Origin: Methanobacteriota archaeon
GTDB taxonomy: Archaea; Thermoplasmatota; Poseidoniia; Poseidoniales; Poseidoniaceae
Direction: 5' to 3'
DNA: 13,063 nucleotides
Assembly: GCA_002727515.1 (NCBI GenBank)
Contig: PBXF01000002.1
Location: 1 to 13,063, forward strand
The notes beneath the pieces were generated by a model. It was not told where the DNA came from and searched no databases. It was given only the letters and a program-made list of their open reading frames with translations. This document shows positions 7,173-13,063 of the stretch, piece by piece. Position 1 is the stretch's first letter. The number at the start of each line of letters is the position of its first letter. A program made the position numbers and the translations under genes.

Positions 7173-8078
7173 ATGAAGAGGGTTCTAGTTGTAGGTGCTG
7201 GAATTCACGGATTGGTAACAGCAATCAAGGAACATCTGTCTGGAAACCAAGTTTTCGTATTGGAAAAAAGGAAGCGAATTGGTGGTAGAGGCACTAGTCA
7301 AGAGTCTCATGGGCATCAAATTGAACATGGGCCCCACCTCCTTCTAAAGGGCGGGCCATTTCATAAAATGCTGAAAAAAATCAGCAAAGTAAAACCATCT
7401 CTACGCCCCATTAGGCCTAATAAAATACAAATCGTAGGTCATGGAATTCTATATCCTACAAATAATCCGAAGGAATTATTGAATTTGAAAATGGGTAAAG
7501 ATCCAATTAGAGCAAATGCATTGAAACTAATTTCTGGATGGGGAATTGAAAATCCTGAAAGAGAAAAAGCGCTACTCAGTGGCAAACTTTGCGTTGTAGG
7601 CGAAGGATGGGCAGGGCTAATTGGCAGGCTTGCTGCAGCCCTAGAAGAAGTAGGGGTGCCAGTTCAATCAGGAATAGAGGTAGTAGATGTTGTTGAACGA
7701 GGAGTAATCACATCTAAAGGAGCAAAAATCGAAGCAGATGTTGTAAAAATGTGCGACGGTAAATCCAATAACGAACCGATTTATGTTTCAACATTAGACC
7801 TCGTTTTGGATAATAAGCCAATGAAAGGGTTACATGGATTGGTCAAAGATAATGTCGCAATACTAAATTTGACCGAAATACATTCTCTTAGGGGTCGAGA
7901 AACAACCCACCTTTCATGCATAAATTTAGATTGTAATCTATCGGATATTGAGCACTTACTTGATGAAAGATTATCTGGTTGGAGATCGCATATCGTCACT
8001 AAGTTAGAAAACAAGAAAATCACACTTTCTTATGAAAGCGAATTCTTGTCTGATGGCATCATATCAAGAACCTCCTAG
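7173..8078 (+). CDS. Short FAD-dependent oxidoreductase, phytoene desaturase/amine oxidase-like
   Basis: About 301 residues from the ATG at 7173. It opens with a Rossmann FAD-binding motif, MKRVLVVGAGIHGLVTA, then VLEKRKRIGGRG, the dinucleotide-binding and GGR motifs of phytoene desaturase-like and amine oxidase enzymes. A second family block (about 146-176, GEGWAGLIGRLAAALEEVGV) matches the region where these enzymes position substrate and second strand. Family members usually run past 420 residues and close the FAD site with a C-terminal GD motif; none is visible here and the gene stops only 15 nt before exonuclease III, so the protein is naturally short or decayed. Substrate unknown. An upstream ATG at 7146 has GAGG five bases before it and would add nine residues; I preferred 7173 because the Rossmann strand starts there. 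Confidence 0.7.
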   Translation: MKRVLVVGAGIHGLVTAIKEHLSGNQVFVLEKRKRIGGRGTSQESHGHQIEHGPHLLLKGGPFHKMLKKISKVKPSLRPIRPNKIQIVGHGILYPTNNPKELLNLKMGKDPIRANALKLISGWGIENPEREKALLSGKLCVVGEGWAGLIGRLAAALEEVGVPVQSGIEVVDVVERGVITSKGAKIEADVVKMCDGKSNNEPIYVSTLDLVLDNKPMKGLHGLVKDNVAILNLTEIHSLRGRETTHLSCINLDCNLSDIEHLLDERLSGWRSHIVTKLENKKITLSYESEFLSDGIISRTS

Positions 8079-8093
8079 ACAACCGGCTAATCG

Positions 8094-8876
8094 ATGAGAA
8101 TCGTTTCGTGGAACGTAAACGGCATTAGAGCAGCCATTAGAAAAGGGTTGGACAAATTCATCTCTTCTATTGATGCAGATATTTGGATGCTCCAAGAAGT
8201 AAGATGTTTACCTGAACAACTACCAAAAGATTGGAGAATACCTTCAGGATTTGAAATGATTTTACATCCTGCCGAAAAGAAAGGATATTCCGGAGTGTCA
8301 ACTATTTCTCGCCTACCAATGAGTGAATTGGCCAGAGGAATATCAGGTGAAGTTGATCCTGAAGATACAGAAGGCAGAGTTTTGATTACACAACATGAAG
8401 GCCTGACCTTAGTTAATACATATCTGCCCAGTGGTTCAGCTAAAGAAGAGAGACAACGATACAAAGAAAATTGGATGGAGGAATGGCGGCAGACAATCAA
8501 GAAATATCTCGGAAGTGATGCCCCAGTTATTGTTGCAGGTGATTTGAACATCGCACACACTGAAATGGATATATGGAATCCTAAGGGCAATCAGAAAACC
8601 AGTGGGTTCTTGCCGCATGAAAGAGAGTGGTTCAGTGAATTACTATCAGATGGCTGGCATGATTTGTTCAGAGAATATGTAGGGCCAGATGAAAAGATAT
8701 TCTCGTGGTGGTCTAACCGCGGGCAGGCTAGAGTAAAGGATAGAGGATGGAGAATAGATTATTTCTTGGGTAATGAGGCCGCTAAGAAGATAGTAAAATC
8801 CGTAGAAATCAATAGGCAGGGCGGGCTAGAAGTTAGTGACCATGCCCCGGTCATATTGGATATTCATTCATCTTGA
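8094..8876 (+). CDS. xth: Exodeoxyribonuclease III / AP endonuclease
   Basis: A 260-residue ExoIII-family enzyme that cuts DNA 5' to abasic sites and trims 3' ends, acting in base excision repair. All family motifs are in order: VSWNVNGIRA (4-13, Asn7), LQEVRC (33-38, metal-binding Glu35), GYSGVSTISR (64-73), NTYLPSG (108-114, Tyr110), AGDLNIAHTEMDIW (148-161, Asp150 and Asn152), WRIDYFL (219-225) and SDHAPV (248-253, the Asp-His pair). Length is standard. The ATG lies 15 nt after the stop of the FAD enzyme, so the two form an operon. The 3' end overlaps the convergent Pcc1-like gene by 13 bp. I see no missing catalytic residue. Confidence 0.95.
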   Translation: MRIVSWNVNGIRAAIRKGLDKFISSIDADIWMLQEVRCLPEQLPKDWRIPSGFEMILHPAEKKGYSGVSTISRLPMSELARGISGEVDPEDTEGRVLITQHEGLTLVNTYLPSGSAKEERQRYKENWMEEWRQTIKKYLGSDAPVIVAGDLNIAHTEMDIWNPKGNQKTSGFLPHEREWFSELLSDGWHDLFREYVGPDEKIFSWWSNRGQARVKDRGWRIDYFLGNEAAKKIVKSVEINRQGGLEVSDHAPVILDIHSS

Positions 8877-9076
8877 TCTGAAAATCCTGCTAGCAAGTCA
8901 TCGACTATACTCCTAAGTTTTTCAAGTGAATCAGAACTAACAAATATTGTCAATTTAGAAATATCTGAGACATCTTCCACGCTGTATTGAATACTTTCTG
9001 GGATTAATTCAATCAATCTAGCACAGATATCTTTGCTGCCCTCCCAGGTCAATTCTGTGGAAAAGGTTTCAGACAT
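8864..9076 (-). CDS. Small Pcc1-like protein, candidate KEOPS complex subunit
   Basis: A 70-residue acidic protein from the ATG at 9076 (a TTG at 9088 would add four residues). The pattern of an N-terminal beta strand (FSTELTW), a helix containing ARLIELIPESIQ, a second strand pair (SKLTIFVSS) and a C-terminal helix (SLEKLRSIVDDLLAGF) matches the Pcc1/CTAG fold: a helix with a Pro-Glu, then strands, then a dimerisation helix. In archaea Pcc1 is the dimerising subunit of KEOPS, which makes the t6A base of ANN-decoding tRNAs. The assignment rests on size and pattern rather than strong motifs. No other KEOPS gene lies in the window. It shares an intergenic region with hflX, transcribed the other way, and a TATA-like element sits about 30 nt upstream of its ATG. 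Confidence 0.5.
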   Translation of the reverse strand: MSETFSTELTWEGSKDICARLIELIPESIQYSVEDVSDISKLTIFVSSDSLEKLRSIVDDLLAGFSDQDE

Positions 9077-9152
9077 GTAACCGCCCAAATGGTTTCTCGA
9101 TTCATAATTATCTATTGCAACCTATTATTAAAATCGGTTAATTGCAATAAGC
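9077..9152. promoter_or_regulatory. Divergent promoter region between the Pcc1-like gene and hflX
   Basis: In 76 bp two back-to-back archaeal promoters are visible. For hflX, ATTATTAAAAT at 9123-9133 is centred about 25 nt upstream of the ATG at 9153, predicting a leaderless transcript. For the Pcc1-like gene, the minus strand reads GATAATTATG at 9112-9103, about 30 nt upstream of the ATG at 9076. Neither ATG has a Shine-Dalgarno. Confidence 0.55.
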
Positions 9153-10478
9153 ATGGATGAGCCAATCCAGATTTTAGCAGGCACAGGAGGTGTCGCTTTA
9201 GGAGAGGCTCGAACCAACCATGAAGGAAGAAAAGCAATTCTTCTTTATCGCGATGGGAATCCTGCAGAATTAATTGGATTAGCAGAAACTATGGGGATAG
9301 AAATAATCGAACTTGTAAATCAAAAAGGACGTGACGACGTAAAGACGTACTTTGGTAAAGGCAGGCTACAAGATGTTGCAGATGAATTGTCAGGTTCATT
9401 ATCAGGGCATAAATGGCATGGAGTCGATTTGGTAATTCTTCATACTAACGCATCGCCAAGACAATTGGTAAACATTCATGAAAATGTGCAGGTTGAGGTG
9501 TGGGATAGAGTCAGATTACTTCTTTCATTGTTCATTTCACACGCTAACAGCGTCGAAGCAAGAACACAGGTAAGAATTGCCCAATTACAGGCAGATAGAA
9601 CCGTACTCAGGGAGTTGGCAAACCAACAAACTACGGGCGAAAGAGCCGGTTTTGGAGCAGGTGGTAAGCAAGCGATTCAAGGCGTTTTGACCACGGTTTC
9701 GAGGGAATTAACTCAACTTAACAAGCGTCAACAAAAACATGCAAGAGCTCGCAAAGAAAGAAGAAGACAGAGGATTCGTGGAGGTGCGAAAACGGTAGGC
9801 TTAGCCGGCTATACCAACGCTGGCAAATCTTCACTTTTCCTGAAACTATCAGGAAAAGAAGTGTTGGTAGAAGATAAATTGTTCTCAACACTTGAAACTA
9901 CAGTTGGTAGGATGGAGATGAGTCCGAGAATATTGTTAGCAGATACAATTGGTTTTATCGACGAATTACCATCCGACCTTTTGGATGCATTTCATGCAAC
10001 TTTAGACGAATCACTTGAGTGCGATCTACTTCTTTTGTTAGTAGATAGTAGCGATAATATCGATGAATTAAAAAGAAAACTTTCAACCTCCAGGAGAGAA
10101 ATTTTCGATAGAATGGAAGCATTACCTCCAAAAATAAAACTCGTCCTCACTAAATCAGATAATATGCAAGATCTAGAAGAAGCACTAGATTATGTTAATA
10201 CAATTGGCATGCAAGATCCAATAGTTATTTCTTCGCATACAGAACACGGAATCGCCGATCTTCGGCAATGTATTTTGGAGTCTCTATATGGTGGTGAAAC
10301 CAGTGTTTACGTGGCTGATGACGAGAACTCAACAGTTAGCAGTGAGTCCTTAATTAGCAAAATCTACAATTTAGGGATCGTGACTAATCGGCATGGTAAT
10401 GAATTAGTTATATGGTGCGATAGAGGAGAATTAAATCGGTTAATTTCTAAATCCAACGGGCGCATTTCTATCAAGTAG
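9153..10478 (+). CDS. hflX: Ribosome-associated GTPase HflX
   Basis: A 441-residue GTPase of the HflX family, which binds the large ribosomal subunit and rescues or splits stalled ribosomes. Residues 1-155 are the HflX N-terminal domain, including VWDRVRLLLSLFISHANSVE (116-135) and the ARTQVRIAQLQ helix. A Gly-rich linker (GERAGFGAGGKQ, 162-172) is followed by a basic coiled coil (190-208). The G domain has G1 GYTNAGKS (219-226), the switch I segment LFSTLETTVGR (243-253), G3 DTIGFIDELP (264-273), G4 TKSD (333-336, in place of the usual NKxD) and a G5-like SSH (360-362). A C-terminal extension of about 60 residues ends in a short beta-rich tail. It leads a likely operon with the membrane protein 20 nt downstream. 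A TATA box 25 nt upstream and no Shine-Dalgarno suggest a leaderless mRNA. Confidence 0.95.
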   Translation: MDEPIQILAGTGGVALGEARTNHEGRKAILLYRDGNPAELIGLAETMGIEIIELVNQKGRDDVKTYFGKGRLQDVADELSGSLSGHKWHGVDLVILHTNASPRQLVNIHENVQVEVWDRVRLLLSLFISHANSVEARTQVRIAQLQADRTVLRELANQQTTGERAGFGAGGKQAIQGVLTTVSRELTQLNKRQQKHARARKERRRQRIRGGAKTVGLAGYTNAGKSSLFLKLSGKEVLVEDKLFSTLETTVGRMEMSPRILLADTIGFIDELPSDLLDAFHATLDESLECDLLLLLVDSSDNIDELKRKLSTSRREIFDRMEALPPKIKLVLTKSDNMQDLEEALDYVNTIGMQDPIVISSHTEHGIADLRQCILESLYGGETSVYVADDENSTVSSESLISKIYNLGIVTNRHGNELVIWCDRGELNRLISKSNGRISIK

Positions 10479-10498
10479 TTTTGCTGCCTAGGCCTGTT

Positions 10499-11368
10499 AT
10501 GGCCGACCTGCTAGATGGTGTTGAACAACTTCCAGCGGAAGAGCCAGTTTTTCAATCGAGTGGAGTGGTTTTCCAGGTTAAATCTGATGATGGCCACCCA
10601 ATGTTGAAACCAATTGCAATGTTTGTATTTGTAATTTGTATTCTTGGCTTTGCAAACGGTCTAGACTTCATTAATCCTAAAGCAGGCTTGGTTCGCCCCC
10701 ATGAATGGATAAACGGAATGGCTAAAGGCGCTCCTTACGATTCAGCAGAATTCGAAGGAATAGTTACCTCTGATGGTGATCCTATAGCTAACGCTACTGT
10801 ATATCTAGAAGTAAAATTAGATGATGGTCTAAAAGCACAGGTATTAACTCAAACTAATGAAGAGGGGAAATTTGAATTTTCTGAAGTCACTCCTGGATTA
10901 ACTCAAATCATGATAGTGAGGTGGAATGATGACGGAAAACACGATTCGGTATTACACCGTTTGATATTGAATCCTCCAACGCCACTCGAAGCAGTTGGTT
11001 TCACTAAAATTGATTTTGATTTACCGCCAGTTGAAGATTTTTCAGAATTAGAATGTGTTGATTTCTATGGGAACGGAACTTGTGTAAGAGAAATTGATTA
11101 TCAGCCAGATGAAATGAAATTTCCATTGCTAGACGAGTCAGCATCTGGATTGTATGTCATGGTTGGTTGGGGAATGATTGGTCTTGCATTAATTGCAGCA
11201 GGATTCAATTTCTTCGGATTAAAAAATGGTTCCAAGGGATTAATCCAAACCGCTTGCGTCTTAGCATTCTTTACCGGCGGCCATTATTACAGCGCATGCC
11301 TATTTTCTGTTATAGCGTTCGCACTAACATTTGCAGTACCAAAGAATACGATGATAATTGACGCTTGA
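10499..11368 (+). CDS. Membrane protein with an extracytoplasmic carboxypeptidase-regulatory-like domain
   Basis: About 289 residues from the ATG at 10499 (a TTG at 10481 would add six). A short acidic N-terminus leads to membrane segment 1 (about 37-57, KPIAMFVFVICILGF). Residues about 84-142 form a CarboxypepD-regulatory-like (transthyretin-like) beta sandwich: EGIVTSDGDPIANATVYLEV, then TNEEGKFEFSEVTPG, the usual 'new variant plus added detail' pattern of this fold. A Cys pair (186, 195) in an acidic linker may form a disulfide outside the cell. Two or three membrane segments follow (217-240 and 247-280), the latter rich in aromatic residues and including GGHYYSACLF. The function is unknown; proteins with this domain often carry or bind surface ligands. 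The start is 20 nt after hflX, so they are probably co-transcribed. Confidence 0.75.
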   Translation: MADLLDGVEQLPAEEPVFQSSGVVFQVKSDDGHPMLKPIAMFVFVICILGFANGLDFINPKAGLVRPHEWINGMAKGAPYDSAEFEGIVTSDGDPIANATVYLEVKLDDGLKAQVLTQTNEEGKFEFSEVTPGLTQIMIVRWNDDGKHDSVLHRLILNPPTPLEAVGFTKIDFDLPPVEDFSELECVDFYGNGTCVREIDYQPDEMKFPLLDESASGLYVMVGWGMIGLALIAAGFNFFGLKNGSKGLIQTACVLAFFTGGHYYSACLFSVIAFALTFAVPKNTMIIDA

Positions 11369-11407
11369 GGCCGACATGCTATTCACCTTAATGCTCTAGG
11401 CATCGAC

Positions 11408-12430
11408 ATGGACTTGACCCAATCCACTTGGATGATTCGGGATTTGGGTCAGCCCGTTAGTGCCGTCCGAATATGCCCTGATAAATCCATAATTGCTGGT
11501 GGATGGGATGGCAAATTATCCCATTGGGATTCAGATGGTAAACTGCTTTGGTCTACAGATTGTATGGATAGAATAGAATCTATTTGCCAAATAGAATCTA
11601 AATTCATAGTTACTTCAGGATTACATGTTGTCTGTGTTGAAAATGGCGAGCAGCTTTGGGCGCACCCATTAGAAGGTTCTGCGGACCTACTTTCATACTT
11701 TGACGGAGAAGTAATCGCCACATCTAGCGTTTATGATATAGAACATGGAGACTTTATGGAAAGTGCAATATGGAAATTTTCTCTTGAGGGTGAATTAAAT
11801 TCTGTAGAAAAAATCGATGAAAGACCATGGTTCATGTCCGCAAAAGAAGATCTCGTCATTGGTCTAGGTCGACCTAAATGTGGTCTTTTGGTGAACGGTA
11901 ATCATGTCGACTTAGGTACCGATTCGCCAGTTATGTGTGGCATGGAAGGCAATGATGGAATATTGCTGGGTCATGCTGACGGTACAATATCGAAATCTAC
12001 AGGAGAAATAGTCAGTACAGAATCTTCTGGAATAGAATCAATTATTCCAACAGAAAATGGTTATACTACGGCTTTGGAAGACGGGACTATTTTGGCAAGG
12101 AACACTGATACTGAACTATTATGGAAGGTTAAGAAAAATCAAATCACAACTCAATCTACTGCATTTTCATACCATTGGTTAGGAAATTGGGATGGCTTGA
12201 GAGGTTCAGTAGAAGTTAGAGACAATTTGGGTAAACTTGTTACATCCCAAAATACGTCCAAACCGAGAGTATCTTCGGAAGCATCTGGTAGGATTTGTTT
12301 TGGTTTTGAAGATGGACAAATTTTGGTCTGGGAAAAGGAACTTTTTGAGAGAAGGAAAACCCAGGAAGTAGTTGTACAAGATGAGAAGAAATCTGCTCTC
12401 GCAGCCAAACTCAGATCACTACGTAAATAG
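11408..12430 (+). CDS. Cytoplasmic beta-propeller (WD40/PQQ-like) protein
   Basis: A 340-residue protein with no signal peptide, built of repeated beta-propeller blades. Clear blade signatures are VRICPDKSIIAGGWDGKLSHWDSDGKLLW (first blade, residues about 19-47), ICQIESKFIVTSG..VVCVENGEQLW, GLGRPKCGLLVNG, GMEGNDGILLGHADGTISK, TALEDGTILARNTDTELLW and RICFGFEDGQILVWEKE (the last blade). The DG.I/LW spacing suits a six- or seven-blade WD40 or PQQ-type propeller acting as a protein-docking platform. A basic C-terminal tail (KKSALAAKLRSLRK) extends beyond the propeller. The partner is unknown. A TATA-like stretch lies about 25 nt upstream of the ATG. The gene follows the membrane protein on the same strand after 39 nt and is followed by a T-rich terminator. 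Confidence 0.8.
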   Translation: MDLTQSTWMIRDLGQPVSAVRICPDKSIIAGGWDGKLSHWDSDGKLLWSTDCMDRIESICQIESKFIVTSGLHVVCVENGEQLWAHPLEGSADLLSYFDGEVIATSSVYDIEHGDFMESAIWKFSLEGELNSVEKIDERPWFMSAKEDLVIGLGRPKCGLLVNGNHVDLGTDSPVMCGMEGNDGILLGHADGTISKSTGEIVSTESSGIESIIPTENGYTTALEDGTILARNTDTELLWKVKKNQITTQSTAFSYHWLGNWDGLRGSVEVRDNLGKLVTSQNTSKPRVSSEASGRICFGFEDGQILVWEKELFERRKTQEVVVQDEKKSALAAKLRSLRK

Positions 12431-12432
12431 TG

Positions 12433-12441
12433 TTATTTTTT
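12433..12441 (+). terminator. T-rich archaeal terminator after the beta-propeller gene
   Basis: TTATTTTTT begins two bases after the TAG stop at 12428-12430. Archaeal RNA polymerase terminates at such T tracts without needing a hairpin. It separates the protein-coding operon from the putative RNA gene downstream. Confidence 0.55.
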
Positions 12442-12442
12442 G

Positions 12443-12517
12443 GCCGAATTCTCCACCGGACACAGTGGAAAATAACCCCGCAAACCCCCGTTTCTGATGG
12501 AAAATAGGGTGTTTTTT
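12443..12517. other. Short spacer between the beta-propeller gene and the putative RNA promoter
   Basis: About 75 nt without a gene. A small inverted repeat (TCCAC 12452-12456 with GTGGA 12465-12469) and a second T6 tract (12512-12517) are visible. The T tract could be a second terminator for the upstream operon. No conserved snoRNA C/D box pair or tRNA is seen. Confidence 0.3.
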
Positions 12518-12532
12518 CCGAAAGGTTTATTT
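12518..12532 (+). promoter_or_regulatory. BRE/TATA promoter of the putative structured RNA
   Basis: CCGAAAGG followed directly by TTTATTT fits an archaeal BRE (purine and A-rich) plus TATA box; strong stable-RNA promoters in archaea use this arrangement. Transcription would start about 25 nt downstream of the TATA centre, near 12554. No start codon and Shine-Dalgarno for a protein gene follow at the proper distance. Confidence 0.55.
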
Positions 12533-12551
12533 GCCTCCACCCCCCAAGGTG

Positions 12552-13063
12552 AGATTGCCGCTCCCATGGAGTGGTGGAGGAGGGCGTCAAAACCCGACTC
12601 TAGGACCCTGCCAACCGGTTGCTCAAACCGAGCAAAGTGTTGGTCACAAACCTTGGAGACAAGGCGAGTGAGGTGGGCAAGAAGATTTGGTCTTTCGGGA
12701 TCAAAAGTTCTCCCATCCATAGGAAGATTGGAAGCTTCGGCAGAAAATCACATGAAATCGAAAGAAATCATGACAGGGAGGGCACAACTTCGGTTGTGTA
12801 GTACCAATCCTATGCAACAGCCGGGAGGAGTAGCAGTAACAGTTCTTCGGGACAACCTCTGTTACAACAAACGGCAACCGACCAAGATACTTCGGTATCA
12901 TGGTCACGAGAAACCGAACCAAGGAGTAGCTTCGGCTGCAACCTAGTAACGGGCTCACCGGACGGAAACCGCGCCACTCCTTCTTCGGAAGGAAGTGGAA
13001 ACGGACCTCCAGGCCAAAGTGAAAAAGCACCTAGTGCTTTGAATCTGAAGCCACAGCGAACCC
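12552..13063 (+). ncRNA. Putative large structured non-coding RNA, running off the window end
   Basis: No convincing protein is encoded in over 500 nt. The plus strand folds into a dense run of local hairpins. Seven are capped by UUCG, with the loops at 12694, 12736, 12789, 12846, 12891, 12931 and 12984. The best are CACAAC/GTTGTG (12783-12798), GATAC/GTATC inside GACCA/TGGTC with an A/A mismatch (12880-12905), and CCACTCCTTC/GAAGG-A-AGTGG (12974-12998, one bulged A). GNRA loops cap CCTTG/CAAGG (12651-12664) and a hairpin at 12751-12772. A perfect 7-bp stem AAAGCAC/GTGCTTT closes near 13024-13040. Enclosing stems (CTCCC 12710-12714 with GGGAG 12776-12780; GCCG 12820-12823 with CGGC 12872-12875) create branched junctions. 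UUCG is a plus-strand RNA signature, so strand is clear. The 5' end is inferred from the promoter; the 3' end is beyond the window. I cannot assign a known RNA class. Confidence 0.75.

Noticed and set aside
8087..8590. Minus-strand 167-codon frame over exonuclease III
   Set aside because: Exonuclease III on the plus strand has every catalytic motif, so the opposite frame is a shadow.
9088..9088. TTG start for the Pcc1-like gene
   Set aside because: The ATG at 9076 suits the family start and the TATA spacing just as well, and ATG is preferred.
12497..12946. 149-codon open frame across the putative RNA
   Set aside because: It overlaps at least six perfect hairpins with UUCG loops, its product is low-quality and Arg/Pro-rich, it has no ribosome binding site, and the RNA promoter lies inside it.
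12974..12998. SRP RNA helix 8 (CCGGAAGGAAGC-like)
   Set aside because: TTCGGAAGGAAGTGG resembles it, but the bases are fully used in a simple UUCG hairpin and the helix 8 internal loops are missing.
12701..13030. 109-codon open frame on the minus strand over the same region
   Set aside because: It is the mirror of the same hairpin DNA. The UUCG loops fix the plus strand as the transcribed one, and the predicted protein has no recognisable domain.
12552..13063. RNase P RNA
   Set aside because: I do not see the conserved 5' block (GAGGAAAGUCC-like) or the 3' ACAGAAA..CGGCUUA-like block; ACGAGAAACCGAACC near 12905 is only a weak resemblance.
12600..13063. Group II intron
   Set aside because: No GUGYG 5' end, no domain V hairpin and no reverse transcriptase is seen, although the downstream part is not in the window.

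Overview
The window looks archaeal, most likely a marine Thermoplasmatota-type (Marine Group II / Poseidoniales-like) chromosome; that placement is inferred. The supporting signs are an archaeal-type phosphopantothenate synthetase (ATP-dependent 4-phosphopantoate-beta-alanine ligase), a small KEOPS Pcc1-like protein, TATA/BRE-like promoters about 25 nt upstream of start codons (leaderless or short-leader mRNAs), a long acidic secreted repeat protein ending in a hydrophobic helix plus Arg-Arg anchor, and a carboxypeptidase-regulatory-like membrane protein. Coding sequence is AT-leaning and genes are tightly packed.

Layout. 1-3100 (minus strand): a giant secreted protein built from 14 alternating modules of two kinds, one resembling type 3 chitin-binding (CBM5/12) domains. 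It is followed 81 nt downstream by the first 21 codons of another exported protein, cut off by the window edge. 3112-3434 is non-coding, with an 8-bp inverted repeat upstream of the giant gene's TATA box. 3435-4049 (minus) is an unrecognised acidic protein. 4235-5419 (plus) is an isocitrate/isopropylmalate-type dehydrogenase. 7118-5413 (minus) is a two-gene cofactor operon: a divergent quinolinate phosphoribosyltransferase, then phosphopantothenate synthetase. 7173-8876 (plus) holds a short FAD-dependent oxidoreductase and exonuclease III. A Pcc1-like gene (minus, 9076-8864) diverges from hflX (plus, 9153-10478). After hflX come a membrane protein with a beta-sandwich domain and a cytoplasmic beta-propeller protein.

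The last ~510 nt (about 12552 to the window end) are the most unusual part. No convincing protein is encoded. There is an archaeal BRE/TATA-like promoter followed by a dense series of hairpins, seven of them capped by UUCG on the plus strand at 40-57 nt spacing, with A/A mismatches, GNRA loops and enclosing stems that form multi-branch junctions. This is the signature of a large structured non-coding RNA running off the window. I could not match it to RNase P RNA, SRP RNA, tRNA, rRNA or a group II intron by eye.

Functionally the centre of the window is housekeeping (NAD and CoA synthesis, an oxidative decarboxylase, DNA repair, tRNA modification, ribosome-associated GTPase). The two ends hold the accessory content: a cell-surface carbohydrate-binding-like protein on the left and the putative structured RNA on the right.
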